A model generated the notes under the pieces. It was not told the DNA's origin. It searched no databases and worked only from the letters and a program-made list of their open reading frames with translations. Below, piece after piece: positions 42,913-52,594 of a DNA stretch of 64,000 nucleotides (position 1 is the first letter of the stretch; each line of letters opens with the position of its first letter). This DNA comes from Nonomuraea thailandensis (GTDB taxonomy: Bacteria > Actinomycetota > Actinomycetes > Streptosporangiales > Streptosporangiaceae): contig NZ_JAMZEB010000002.1 of the NCBI RefSeq assembly GCF_024172165.1, positions 10,700,501-10,764,500 on the forward strand, written 5' to 3'. The translations under genes were made by a program, and so were the position numbers.

Positions 42913-44945
42913 GTCGTGCAGACCGTGCCGTTCAGGGTGAAGACGGACGGCAGCACGTTGGGCCCGCTGTAGTTGCCGACGTAACCGATCGTGGTCGTCG
43001 CCCCGGTGGCGAGCGACGGGTTGGCCGCCTCGTTGACGGCCTTGACGCCCGAGCCGGACTGCGTCCAGACGGCGCTCCACCCGCTCCCGAAGCTCTGCCA
43101 CTGCCGCGGCCAGCTGAACGCCAGGGTCCAGCCGTTGAGCGGCGCCCCGTTGTTGGTGATGTCGATGGAGCCGACGTAGCCGCTGGCCCAGTCCGTCTGC
43201 ACGGTCAGCTTGACGGAGCAGGAGCTGGTGGCGGGGGTGCCGGTGGTGAAGGTGAGCGGGGACGAGGGGTCGGAGGTGGCGCCGCCGGCGTCCCTGGCGA
43301 TCACGTTGATCGTGTAGCGGGTGCCGGGCTTGAGGTTGCGGACCGTGAAGGTGGTGCCGGCGGTCTCGCCGAGTTGCTCGGTGATGGCGCCGTTCTGGCG
43401 GTGGAGCTCGTACTTGGCGATCGGGCGGCTGCCCGGCTTGGCGGCGGGCCAGGTGATCGTGGCGGTCGAGTCCGTGACGCCGGTGACGGACGGCTGGCCG
43501 GGGGCGCCGGGGCGGCCCGGCTGCACGGCGGACGGCTTGAGGACGACGGTGGTCAGGGAGAGGGGCGGCAGCGTCTGGGCGGTGGCGGTGCCGGCCGCCG
43601 AGGTGGTGATGGCGGTGGCGCCGTTCGTGTGGGACAGGACGGTGGGCGCGCCGGCCGCGGGGCTGAAGCCGGAGTAGCCGAGCTCGACCGGGTACGACGT
43701 GTCCGACGAGGTGTTGATCAGCAGGACGGCCAGGTCGCCGTTCGGGCGGCGGGCCGCGTGGGCGGTGACCTTCGGCTGGTCCGTGGCGGCGCGGATGAAG
43801 CGGTCACCCGGGCGGGCGAACCTGCTCATCATCTGCAACGCGTAGTACGGCGCGAAGGGGGTGTTCAGCGCAGGCTCGCAGACGCTGCCGTCGGAGGTGC
43901 ACGCGCCGCTGGACAGCAGGCCGAAGTCGCCGTAGTCGGTGTGGCCCTCGACCTCGGTGACGGTGCCGATGCCGTTGTGCACGTTCCACCAGTCGACCGT
44001 GAACACGCCGTTGGCCAGCAGCGTCGCGTACGCGTCCGCGGCGGCCAGCGCCCCCGGCTGGGTGTTGGTGCCGTTGCTGCTCGAGCCGGTGTTGAACTCG
44101 GTCATCGCGATGCCGATCCGCTCCGAGCCCGGCCCGGCGTACCTGGCGATCTGCTCGCGGGTGAGCTGGATCATGTCGGGGACGTGCCCGGTCCTGTCGA
44201 GGGCGCCGGGATACCAGTGCAGGATGACGAAGTCGATCTTCGATCCGGCGGCGGAGAGCACGACCTTGTTCCAGGAGCCGCTGTCGCCCTCGGCCACGAT
44301 GGCGTCGGGCCAGTTCGCGGGCGTGGTGAGCACGGCGCCGATCTTGATGGTGGGATCGACGGCCTTCATCGCGTCGGCGTAGGCGACGACGTGGCGGGCG
44401 TACTCGTTCGGGCTCTTGTCGGCATGGTCGTCGGCCTCCCAGGCCGTGCCGTAGTGGCCGTTGCCGTAGTTCTCGTTGCCGATCTCCCAGTACTTGACGC
44501 CGTACCCCTTGGTGATGTTGGCGTGCCGCACCCAGGCGGCGGCCTCCTCGGCGGTGCCGGTGCCGTAGTTGGCGGTGACCATCGGCTGCGCCCCGGTACG
44601 GCGGACGCCGCTCATGAACGAGTCGAAGTCGGTGTTCGGCGCCACGTAACCGCCGGGGGCGGTGTGGTCGGCCCAGTGGTAGATGTCGGAGTAGGAGCCG
44701 CCGGGGTAGCGCAGCAGCTTCATGCCCGCGTCCTTGAGCAGGTCGGCGGTCTCGTTCGTACCCAGGTTGGTGTCCCAGATCGCGTGATTGGTGCCGAGGC
44801 CCGTCTCGGGGACGGTGGCCAGTGCGGCGCGGGCGTTCACCGTCACCTCGACGGCGGCGGGCTCGTCCGCGTACGCGGCGGGAGCGTTCAGAGCGGTCAG
44901 CGTCAGCAGGGCTGCCAACGTGGCTCGCAGGGGGACTTTCGGCAT
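42906..44945 (-). CDS. Secreted glycoside hydrolase, arabinofuranosidase-like, with FN3 and CBM2
   Basis: The 679-residue enzyme has a Sec signal (1-26). The catalytic domain is a clan GH-A barrel with acid/base Glu in WEIGNENYGNG and nucleophile Glu in AMTEFNTGSS, nearest in style to GH51/GH39 alpha-L-arabinofuranosidases and relatives. A fibronectin III domain (about 485-570) links to a CBM2 cellulose/xylan-binding module bounded by two Cys (SSCSVKL and NGTVCTTQ). It should act on plant cell-wall arabinoxylan outside the cell. A xylan-type operator precedes it. Confidence 0.9.
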   Translation of the reverse strand: MPKVPLRATLAALLTLTALNAPAAYADEPAAVEVTVNARAALATVPETGLGTNHAIWDTNLGTNETADLLKDAGMKLLRYPGGSYSDIYHWADHTAPGGYVAPNTDFDSFMSGVRRTGAQPMVTANYGTGTAEEAAAWVRHANITKGYGVKYWEIGNENYGNGHYGTAWEADDHADKSPNEYARHVVAYADAMKAVDPTIKIGAVLTTPANWPDAIVAEGDSGSWNKVVLSAAGSKIDFVILHWYPGALDRTGHVPDMIQLTREQIARYAGPGSERIGIAMTEFNTGSSSNGTNTQPGALAAADAYATLLANGVFTVDWWNVHNGIGTVTEVEGHTDYGDFGLLSSGACTSDGSVCEPALNTPFAPYYALQMMSRFARPGDRFIRAATDQPKVTAHAARRPNGDLAVLLINTSSDTSYPVELGYSGFSPAAGAPTVLSHTNGATAITTSAAGTATAQTLPPLSLTTVVLKPSAVQPGRPGAPGQPSVTGVTDSTATITWPAAKPGSRPIAKYELHRQNGAITEQLGETAGTTFTVRNLKPGTRYTINVIARDAGGATSDPSSPLTFTTGTPATSSCSVKLTVQTDWASGYVGSIDITNNGAPLNGWTLAFSWPRQWQSFGSGWSAVWTQSGSGVKAVNEAANPSLATGATTTIGYVGNYSGPNVLPSVFTLNGTVCTTQ

Positions 44946-45011
44946 CGGCGCACCTCGTGCTGGATTGCGGGTATTCAGCTCGACGCCTCCTCCTGACCAG
45001 GAAGCATCATG

Positions 45012-45058
45012 ATCATGGGCGGTGGCCGCACGGGCGTCAATCGAGGCTGAAACTTTCA
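45012..45058 (-). promoter_or_regulatory. Glycoside hydrolase promoter with TGAAAC-TTTCA palindrome
   Basis: On the minus strand TTGACG (45040-45035), 17 bp, then CATGAT (45017-45012). Upstream, TGAAACTTTCA at 45048-45058 contains GAAA-C-TTTC, the core of the LacI-family operator known for Streptomyces xylanase and arabinofuranosidase genes. Confidence 0.65.
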
Positions 45059-45118
45059 CGCCCCGGGGCGCGGGAGGATGTCCGCATGCGGGGCGGCGAG
45101 CCAGGTTGGAGGAGACCG

Positions 45119-45979
45119 ATGATGGAGCTGCTGCTGGCGCGGTTGCGCGCGGCGGGGTTCGAGGCCGAGTCCGTACGGCCGGCGCCCGGCGGCGTGGTGG
45201 CCGCGGCGGGCATGGCGAGGCTGCGCGACGGGTCACAGGTGTTCGCCAAGACGCTGCGCACGGCGGCTCCCGACCTGTTCGAGATCGAGGCGGCCGGGCT
45301 GCGCGCGCTGCGCGAGCTGGGCGGCGTCACCACCCCCGAGGTGCTGGCCGTGACGCCCGACCTGCTCGTGCTGGAGCCGCTGCCGCCGCGCCGCGAGGAG
45401 GACGAGCTGTTCTGGGAGGAGCTGGCGCTCGCGGTCGCCGGCCTGCACGGCGGCGTGGTGGGAGAGCGGTTCGGCTGGCACCGGGACGGCTGGCTGGGCC
45501 GCCTGCGCCAGGACAACACCTGGGACGGCGACGGGCACGCCTGGTTCGCCCAGCGCCGGATCCTGCGGTGGTTGCCGGAGCCGCTGGTGGAGGAGGTGCT
45601 GGACCGCGAGGAGCGCCTGGCGCTGGAGCGCCTCTGCGCGGCCCTGCCCGATCTGCTGCCGCCCGCGCCACCGGTGCTCACGCACGGCGACCTGTGGCGC
45701 GAGAACGTCCTGTCCGGCTCCGCCGGCGGCCCGGCGCTGATCGACCCGGCCGTCTCCTACAGCTGGGCGGAGGCGGACCTCAGCATGTTGTGGTGCTCGC
45801 CGCGCCCGCCGGCCGCCGGCCGTTTCTTCGAGGTGTACGCGGCCACCGCGCCCCTGCCGGACGGCTGGCAGGAGCGCATGCGGATCTACCACCTGCGGGA
45901 GCTGCTGAGCAGCATCGCCCACGACGACAACACCAGGGAGTGCGCCGAGGAGGTGCGGGAGATCATCGCCCCTTTCTAG
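45119..45979 (+). CDS. Fructosamine kinase / aminoglycoside phosphotransferase-like kinase
   Basis: The 286-residue protein starts at ATG 45119 after GGAGGAG. The order FAKTL (ATP Lys), LGGVTTPEVLAV, HRDGWLGRLRQDNTW, LTHGDLWRENVL (catalytic Asp) and LIDPAVSYSWAEADL (metal Asp) is that of fructosamine 3-kinase family proteins. They phosphorylate ketosamines and allow deglycation. An antibiotic kinase is less likely. The stop interlocks with the convergent gene at CTAG. Confidence 0.92.
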   Translation: MMELLLARLRAAGFEAESVRPAPGGVVAAAGMARLRDGSQVFAKTLRTAAPDLFEIEAAGLRALRELGGVTTPEVLAVTPDLLVLEPLPPRREEDELFWEELALAVAGLHGGVVGERFGWHRDGWLGRLRQDNTWDGDGHAWFAQRRILRWLPEPLVEEVLDREERLALERLCAALPDLLPPAPPVLTHGDLWRENVLSGSAGGPALIDPAVSYSWAEADLSMLWCSPRPPAAGRFFEVYAATAPLPDGWQERMRIYHLRELLSSIAHDDNTRECAEEVREIIAPF

Positions 45980-46785
45980 TTGTACCTGTACAGCCTGGTG
46001 GCCTTGCGCCGGCCGTGGTCGAACACCGAGGCCCGGTACATGCTGATGGACAGGTCGCCGTGCTCGGCCTTGCCGCAGGTCCCGACGCCGGCGAGCTGGT
46101 GGATCTCGTAGCGGGTGGTCGGGTCTCCGGCCACGAAGTACTCGGCGCGGGCCTGGTACTCGTCGGCGCTGGTGTCGCAGGCGTAGACGAACGTCTTGCG
46201 CTCGCCGAAGCAGATGGTCGCGGCGGCCTTCGTCGAGGCGCAGGTCCTGGACTTGCCGCGGGCGCCGGCGGGGGTGGTCCGGGTGTCACGCTTGACGGGA
46301 TATTTCGCGACATTTCGGACGGTCTTCCAGCGGCCGTACTTGACCCGCCGGCCGCCCTCGTACACGGCGGCGCGGAACGTCACGATCCTGCCGATCTCGC
46401 GGTTGCCGCGCACCTCGCCCGAACGGCCCAGGTTGTGGATGACGTACTTGGTGCCGAGGTAGCCGTTCAGGTAGTACTCGACCGCGGGATGGCGGTGGTC
46501 GTCGGCCGTGTCCTCGATCGTGATGCCGGGCCGGTCGCTCCCGTCGGGGCCGACGCACGCCTCCGCGCCCTTGAGCCGCACGCACACCGGCTCGGCGGCG
46601 GACGTCGTGGACGCGGCCGTGGACGTGGCGGCCGGTTCCGCCTCCTGGGTCGGCTCCGCGGTGGCCACCGCCTGGGCCTTCTGGACCGCCGGGCGGGGCG
46701 GCGCGACCGTGGCCGCCGCTCCTTCGGCGCTGAACGCGGTGGCCACCATCACGGCCGCCGCGATGACTGTGCGACGTAATGCCAC
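45976..46785 (-). CDS. Exported protein with an internal duplication
   Basis: The 269-residue protein starts at GTG 46785. A Sec signal (LRRTVIAAAVMVATAF) is followed by an Ala/Thr/Pro linker. Two repeats follow: VEYYLNGYLGTKYVIHNLG...FRAAVYEGGRR and AEYFVAGDPTTRYEIHQLA...YRASVFDHGRR. Paired Cys residues are present in each half. No family is recognised; the pattern suggests an extracellular binding module. A GTG at 46809 is an alternative start. Confidence 0.75.
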   Translation of the reverse strand: MALRRTVIAAAVMVATAFSAEGAAATVAPPRPAVQKAQAVATAEPTQEAEPAATSTAASTTSAAEPVCVRLKGAEACVGPDGSDRPGITIEDTADDHRHPAVEYYLNGYLGTKYVIHNLGRSGEVRGNREIGRIVTFRAAVYEGGRRVKYGRWKTVRNVAKYPVKRDTRTTPAGARGKSRTCASTKAAATICFGERKTFVYACDTSADEYQARAEYFVAGDPTTRYEIHQLAGVGTCGKAEHGDLSISMYRASVFDHGRRKATRLYRYN

Positions 46786-46882
46786 AACCTCACCAGCCTC
46801 ACCTGTCACAGTGCTTTTGCCTGGGTGAGACGCGAGGAAAGCGATGAAGGTTCCGAATCGTTCAGCGGACGTTCAGAAAACG

Positions 46883-46924
46883 CCCGGTGCCGGCGCGCCC
46901 CCGATCGAGGGCGCCGGCACCGGG
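46883..46924 (-). terminator. Strong intrinsic terminator of the 46935-47423 gene
   Basis: Perfect 14-bp arms CCCGGTGCCGGCGC and GCGCCGGCACCGGG face each other around a 14-nt loop. On the minus strand GCGTTTTC follows. It starts 10 nt past the stop codon. Confidence 0.85.
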
Positions 46925-46934
46925 AAGCGCGGGG

Positions 46935-47423
46935 TCAGGCCTGCCGCCTCTTCGGCGTGACGCTGGCCAGCAGCAGGAGCAGCGCGCTCTGGGCGAGCAT
47001 GCCGGGGGCGAGCGGCGGTGCCATCCCGACCGACTTCGTCAGCGCGTTCCACCACTGGGTGAGCGGCGAGTACGCGTCCCACTGGGGGTCCATCGCCCCC
47101 ATCCCGTGGTTGACCGACACGTGCACGAAGACGCCGTACAGCGAGGCGAGCAGGACGATCGCCGCGAGCACGCGCACGACGGTGAGCACCGGCCCGGCGT
47201 CGCGCAGGAGGAGCAGCACCAGCGCGACGACCTGCAGTGTCAGGGCCACCCAGGGGATGAGCTGCACGGGGCTTTCCCAGTGGCGTTCGAAGGCGAGCTC
47301 CAGCGCGGCGCCCACGATGCCGATCGCGACCAGCGCCAGCAGGCCGAGCCGGAGCAGCGGGGTGCCCGGGGCGGCGAGCCGGCGCGACGGCCGCGCGGTC
47401 GTCTGAGGGGGAGTTGAGGTCAT
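46935..47423 (-). CDS. Four-helix hypothetical membrane protein
   Basis: The 162-residue protein has about four spans: a first helix near LLRLGLLALVAIGIVGAALE, two central Leu/Val-rich helices and a final LAPGMLAQSALLLLLASV. A loop HVSVNHGMGAMDPQWDAYSPL carries two His. The pattern is that of uncharacterised actinobacterial membrane proteins. ATG 47423 is chosen; GTG 47435 is possible. It is followed by a strong terminator. Confidence 0.75.
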   Translation of the reverse strand: MTSTPPQTTARPSRRLAAPGTPLLRLGLLALVAIGIVGAALELAFERHWESPVQLIPWVALTLQVVALVLLLLRDAGPVLTVVRVLAAIVLLASLYGVFVHVSVNHGMGAMDPQWDAYSPLTQWWNALTKSVGMAPPLAPGMLAQSALLLLLASVTPKRRQA

Positions 47424-47637
47424 GTACGGGACCACCGTCCGATGCGAGGGGTCTCTTTCGAAGTCGCCTCAAACGTCTCCAGGCATCCTCAGAGGAATCT
47501 GGGCGAATTCTGAAGATCTGGTGAGAAGTCGGGGGACGATGGTCCCTGCACGACATCTTCACGACATCCGCACACGGGCCTGGTGGAGTGTGCGGGGCCG
47601 CGCGGGGTGTGCTCGGAGGAGGACGTTCCACGAGGGG

Positions 47638-48453
47638 GTGCCGCCGTTGGAGAACTGGATCGACCAGCCGATCACCGACCCCGCCGTTCCCGGACGGGAC
47701 GGGCGGCGGCTGAGTGCGGCGGTGTCGCTCCTGCTCGGCCGGTCCGATCCCGAGCCGCCGCGCTGGATGCGGCGCGTGTTCGGCTTCGGCGGCCTGTGCG
47801 CCGCCGTGTCGGGGGCCGTGCACGGCCTGGCGGCGGTCGAGGCCGGGCGCCACAGCCTGATCGGCATGATGGCCTTCCTCACCGGCGTCCTGTTCATCGG
47901 CGTCTGGCTGCCGAACCCGGCCGAGCGCCTGGCCCGCCGGTACGCCGGCCGCTACGTCATCCCCGCCGAGCTGGACGACCCCGCCCTCGACCTGCTGGCC
48001 AGGGCCAGGAGAGCGGTCATGGACGTGACCGGCTCCCGCGTGCACCGCCGGGGCCTGCTCGACGCCGTCGCCAACGACGTCGTGCTGCCCGAGCGCCTGT
48101 GGGAGATCGCCCGCCTCGTCCGCATCCACGCCGACCTGCGCGCCGAGCAGGCCCAGGCGCTGACCGAGGTGATCACCCCCGAGCTGACCGCCGTGCTGGA
48201 ACCGCAGCGGGAGGCGCTGCGCCGCTCGGTGGCGGCGGTCACGGAGCGGGTGTGGGAGCTGGAGGTGTACGCCTCCCGCGTGCGCTCGGCCGACTCCGCG
48301 TTACGGGCGAGCGAGCTGCAGCAGAGCAACGACAAGTACCTGGACCTGCTGGCCCAGACGGGCGACACGGAGGGCGTGCGCGCCCTGACCGCCCAGGCGG
48401 ACGCCCTGACCGCCACCCTGCGCGAGGCCGTCGCCGCCGGAAGAACCCTGTGA
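47638..48453 (+). CDS. Hypothetical membrane-associated protein with coiled-coil tail
   Basis: The 271-residue form starts at GTG 47638; TTG 47647 has a better-spaced GAGGGGG. A hydrophobic pair of helices (FGFGGLCAAVSGAVHGLAAV and GMMAFLTGVLFIGVWLP) is followed by a long Ala/Arg/Glu-rich helical region with a likely coiled coil from residue 150 on. No enzyme motif is visible. It is convergent with lpdA. Confidence 0.65.
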   Translation: MPPLENWIDQPITDPAVPGRDGRRLSAAVSLLLGRSDPEPPRWMRRVFGFGGLCAAVSGAVHGLAAVEAGRHSLIGMMAFLTGVLFIGVWLPNPAERLARRYAGRYVIPAELDDPALDLLARARRAVMDVTGSRVHRRGLLDAVANDVVLPERLWEIARLVRIHADLRAEQAQALTEVITPELTAVLEPQREALRRSVAAVTERVWELEVYASRVRSADSALRASELQQSNDKYLDLLAQTGDTEGVRALTAQADALTATLREAVAAGRTL

Positions 48454-48454
48454 C

Positions 48455-48478
48455 CGGTACGACCGCGGGGCCGTACCG
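48455..48478. terminator. Hairpin between convergent genes
   Basis: CGGTACG (48455-48461) and CGTACCG (48472-48478) pair around a 10-nt loop, 2 nt past one stop and 19 nt from the other. No T-tract is seen; it may serve both genes. Confidence 0.4.
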
Positions 48479-48496
48479 ATCACCGTCGAGGTCTCT

Positions 48497-49876
48497 TCAC
48501 ATGTTGATCATGTGACCCGCGAGCCCGTGGACGGCCTCCTTGACGGCCTCCCCGAGCGTCGGGTGCGCGTGCACGTTGCGGGCCACCTCGTGCACGGTCA
48601 GGTCCCACTGCTGCGCCAGCGTCAGCTCGGGCAGCAGCTCGGTCACCTCGGGCCCGATCAGGTGCGCGCCGAGCAGCTCGCCGTGCGTGTTGTCACTGAT
48701 GATCTTCACGAAGCCGGCGGAGTCGCCCAGGCCGTGCGCCTTGCCGTTGGCCGTGAACGGGAACTTCGCCACCTTCACGTCGTAGCCCAGGTCGCGGGCC
48801 TGCGCCTCGGTGTAGCCGAAGCTGGCGACCTGCGGCTGGCAGTACGTGGCCCGCGGGATCATCACGAAGTCGAGCTCCATGGTCTCCGCGCCCGCGATCG
48901 TCTCGGCGGCGATGATGCCCATCGACTCTGCGGCGTGCGCCAGCATGAGCTTGGCCGTGACGTCGCCGATGGCGTAGATGCTGGGCACGTTCGTGCGCCC
49001 GCGCCCGTCGACCGCGATCGCGCCGCGCTCGGTCAGCGCCACGCCGGTCTTCTCCAGCCCGTAGCCGTCCACGCGCGGCTGGAACCCGATGGCCTGCAGC
49101 ACCTTGTCGGCCTCCAGCACCTGCGTCTGGTCGCCGCGCGTGACGGTGACCTTGACGCCGGAGCCGGTGTCCTCGATGGAGTCGACGCGGGTGGAGGTCA
49201 GCACCTCGATGCCGAGCCGCTTGTACCGCTTGGCGAGCTCGGCCGACACCTCCTCGTCCTCCAGCGGCACGACCCGGTCGAGGAACTCGACGATGGTCAC
49301 CTTGACGCCGTAGTTGTGCAGCACGTACGCGAACTCCACGCCGATGGCGCCGGCGCCCGCGATGATGATGCTGCCCGGCAGCTCCTCGGTGAGGATCTGC
49401 TCCTCGTACGTCACCACGCGCTCCGACAGCTGCGTGCCGGGGATCAGCCTGGTGGTCGCGCCGGCCGCGACGATGCAGTGGGAGAACGTGATCGTCTCAC
49501 CGTTCACCTGGAGCGTGTTGGCGTCGAGGAACGTGCCACGCCCGTCGTACTCCGTGATGGCGTTCTTCTTCATCAGGTAGTGAACGCCCTTGACCCGCCC
49601 GTCGGCCACCTTCCGGCTGCGCTGGAAGGCCGCGCCGTAGTCGAAGGTGACCTCGCCGCTGATGCCGAAGGTCTTGGCCTCGTTGTGGAAGATGTGGGCG
49701 AGCTCCGCGTTGCGCAGCAGCGCCTTGGACGGGATGCAGCCCACGTTCAGGCAGACGCCACCCCAGTACTTCTCCTCGACGACCGCGGTGCGCAGTCCGA
49801 GCTGGGCGGCGCGGACCGCGGCCGTGTAACCTCCAGGACCCGCGCCGAGGACGACGACGTCATAGTGAGTGCTCAT
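48497..49876 (-). CDS. lpdA: Dihydrolipoyl dehydrogenase
   Basis: The 459-residue flavoprotein has FAD motif [17 protein letters not shown], redox-active disulphide [16 protein letters not shown] motif [12 protein letters not shown] and the C-terminal His-Glu pair in [16 protein letters not shown]. It reoxidises lipoamide in 2-oxoacid dehydrogenase complexes and the glycine cleavage system. It is encoded apart from any E1/E2 gene here. ATG 49876 gives the standard family length. Confidence 0.97.
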   Translation of the reverse strand: MSTHYDVVVLGAGPGGYTAAVRAAQLGLRTAVVEEKYWGGVCLNVGCIPSKALLRNAELAHIFHNEAKTFGISGEVTFDYGAAFQRSRKVADGRVKGVHYLMKKNAITEYDGRGTFLDANTLQVNGETITFSHCIVAAGATTRLIPGTQLSERVVTYEEQILTEELPGSIIIAGAGAIGVEFAYVLHNYGVKVTIVEFLDRVVPLEDEEVSAELAKRYKRLGIEVLTSTRVDSIEDTGSGVKVTVTRGDQTQVLEADKVLQAIGFQPRVDGYGLEKTGVALTERGAIAVDGRGRTNVPSIYAIGDVTAKLMLAHAAESMGIIAAETIAGAETMELDFVMIPRATYCQPQVASFGYTEAQARDLGYDVKVAKFPFTANGKAHGLGDSAGFVKIISDNTHGELLGAHLIGPEVTELLPELTLAQQWDLTVHEVARNVHAHPTLGEAVKEAVHGLAGHMINM

Positions 49877-49915
49877 GAGTCGGACCATACCGCTCGCCTG
49901 ACTCTGCCCCTGACC

Positions 49916-50290
49916 TCAGACCTCCACCTTGTACGACAGAGTGAGCTCATCTGCGGGAACACCGCGAATTCCCCAGTTGACCTTGGGCGTCTCGATAATG
50001 TTGATCTCCACATCCTCAGGATCGAATCCCGATTTGTCGTAGATCGCACGAATCAGTGCCCGCTTGGCGTCGTCACTGCGGCCCGTGAAGCAGAGCACCT
50101 CGATGATGAGATAACGCTCACTCCGCTGCGGGCAGACGAAGTCGTCCTCCTCCAGCAGCAGGAACCGGTGGAACCGCTTCTCCTCCGGCATCCCCCACGC
50201 GTCCACCAGACAAGACTGCAGGAGATCCGAGAGCTCCCGCTGCCGCCCCGCCCACACGTCCCTGCGCCCGTACACCTTCACTTGTCCCAT
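49916..50290 (-). CDS. Tautomerase/MIF-superfamily-like protein
   Basis: The 124-residue protein starts at ATG 50290. It reads MGQVKVYGRRDVWAGRQREL with LLLEEDDFVCPQRSERY and EVLCFTGRSDDAKRALIRAI, the layout of tautomerase-family proteins that lack an N-terminal Pro1 (here Gly2). The catalytic proline is absent, so activity is uncertain. A long antisense frame over this gene is only a shadow. It shares a symmetric promoter with the response regulator gene. Confidence 0.8.
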   Translation of the reverse strand: MGQVKVYGRRDVWAGRQRELSDLLQSCLVDAWGMPEEKRFHRFLLLEEDDFVCPQRSERYLIIEVLCFTGRSDDAKRALIRAIYDKSGFDPEDVEINIIETPKVNWGIRGVPADELTLSYKVEV

Positions 50291-50298
50291 GGTCGGCC

Positions 50299-50306
50299 AA
50301 TATAGA
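50299..50306. promoter_or_regulatory. Overlapping back-to-back -10 boxes (bidirectional promoter)
   Basis: The 8-bp AATATAGA contains TATAGA on the plus strand (50301-50306, 5 nt before GTG 50312) and TATATT on the minus strand (50304-50299, 8 nt before ATG 50290). The two starts are only 21 bp apart. One -10 element seems to serve both directions. Confidence 0.6.
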
Positions 50307-50311
50307 GGACT

Positions 50312-50962
50312 GTGATCCGCATACTCCTGGCCGACGACGAGGCCATGATCAGGGCAGGGGTCCGGGCGATCCTCGAGTCCGATCCCGAGCTGGCCGTGGT
50401 GGCCGAGGCCGGTGACGGAAGGCAGGCGGTCGACCTGGCCATCAGCCACCACCCCGACGTCGCGCTCCTCGACATCCGCATGCCTCGGCTCGACGGGCTC
50501 GCCGCCGCGGCGGAGCTGCGCAGGGCCGCGCCGGGCACGGCCGTGGTGATGCTGACGACGTTCGGCGAGGACGACTACATCGCCAAGGCCCTCGACGTCG
50601 GGGCCAGCGGCTTCCTGCTCAAGTCCGGCGACCCGCGCGAGCTCATCGCCGGGATCCACGCCGTCGCCGGCGGGGCCGCCTACCTGTCGCCCAAGGTCGC
50701 CCAGCGCGTCATCGCCCAGCTCTCCGGCGGCAGGATGTCCAGGGGCGCGCTGGCCCGCGACCGCATCGGGGCACTCACCGACCGCGAGCGCGAGGTGCTC
50801 GCCCTGCTGGGGGCGGGCCTGTCGAACGCCGAGATCGCCCGCGAGCTGCACATCGTGGAGGGCACGGTGAAGGCGTACGTGAGCGCCATCCTCACGCGGC
50901 TCGACGTGCGCAACCGCGTACAGGCCGCGATCATCGCCCACGAGGCCGGCTTGGTAGCCTGA
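50312..50962 (+). CDS. Orphan NarL/FixJ-type response regulator
   Basis: The 216-residue regulator has receiver motifs LADDEA, VALLDIRMPR (phospho-Asp) and LTTFGED with Lys in FLLKSGD, then a LuxR HTH (LTDREREVLALLGAGLSNAEI; VEGTVKAYVSAIL). No histidine kinase is adjacent. GTG 50312 follows TATAGA by 5 nt without a ribosome site, so it is leaderless. It may regulate the tautomerase gene or pyrD next to it, or act in trans. Confidence 0.94.
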   Translation: MIRILLADDEAMIRAGVRAILESDPELAVVAEAGDGRQAVDLAISHHPDVALLDIRMPRLDGLAAAAELRRAAPGTAVVMLTTFGEDDYIAKALDVGASGFLLKSGDPRELIAGIHAVAGGAAYLSPKVAQRVIAQLSGGRMSRGALARDRIGALTDREREVLALLGAGLSNAEIARELHIVEGTVKAYVSAILTRLDVRNRVQAAIIAHEAGLVA

Positions 50963-50965
50963 CCC

Positions 50966-52021
<1,056 letters not shown>

Positions 52022-52039
52022 AGCCCCTATCGTAGGACG

Positions 52040-52594
52040 GTGATCGAACCAGTTTCCCTCGCCGGCGACATCGTCCTCCGCCTCGCGGCCGAGCAGGACG
52101 CCGAGGCCCTGCACTCCGCCTACGTCCGCAACCGCGACCACCTGAAGCCCTGGGAGCCGCGCAGGCCGGAGGAGTTCTTCACCGTGGAAGGCCAGGCCAC
52201 GCGCCTCAAGGCCCTGCTGGAGCAGCAGGGCAGGGGCCAGGCGGTGGCCTGGGTGCTGGCCGACGGCGATCGCGTCGTGGGCCGCATGACGCTCAGCGAC
52301 ATCGTCCGCGGCCCGTTCCTCAACGCCCACCTCGGCTACTGGATCGACTCCGAGTACCTGGGCCGCGGTCTGACCACGCAGGCCGTGCGCGAGGTGTGCA
52401 GGATCTCCGACCAGGACCTCGGCCTGCACAGGGTGGCGGCGGCCACGCTGCTGCACAACCAGGCGTCGCAGAGCGTGCTGCGCAAGTGCGGGTTCGAGCT
52501 GTTCGGCACCGCACCGCGCTACCTGGAGATCGACGGCCGGTGGCAGGACCACCGGCTGTTCCAGCTCATTCTCAACGACCGCCCGGCCTTCTAG
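52040..52594 (+). CDS. GNAT-family N-acetyltransferase (RimJ-like)
   Basis: The 184-residue protein resembles ribosomal-protein and small-molecule N-acetyltransferases: HLGYWIDSEYLGRGLTTQAV holds the acetyl-CoA loop (GRGLTT), with LHNQASQSVLRKCGFE behind it. TATCGT lies 6 nt before GTG 52040. The gene follows pyrD by 18 bp. The stop interlocks with the convergent hexosaminidase stop at CTAG. Confidence 0.92.
   Translation: MIEPVSLAGDIVLRLAAEQDAEALHSAYVRNRDHLKPWEPRRPEEFFTVEGQATRLKALLEQQGRGQAVAWVLADGDRVVGRMTLSDIVRGPFLNAHLGYWIDSEYLGRGLTTQAVREVCRISDQDLGLHRVAAATLLHNQASQSVLRKCGFELFGTAPRYLEIDGRWQDHRLFQLILNDRPAF

Noticed and set aside
43374-44996. A plus-strand 540-codon open frame opposite the glycoside hydrolase
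   Set aside because: The composition is Gly/Val/Arg-rich without motifs, and the minus strand encodes a complete secreted enzyme with recognised domains.
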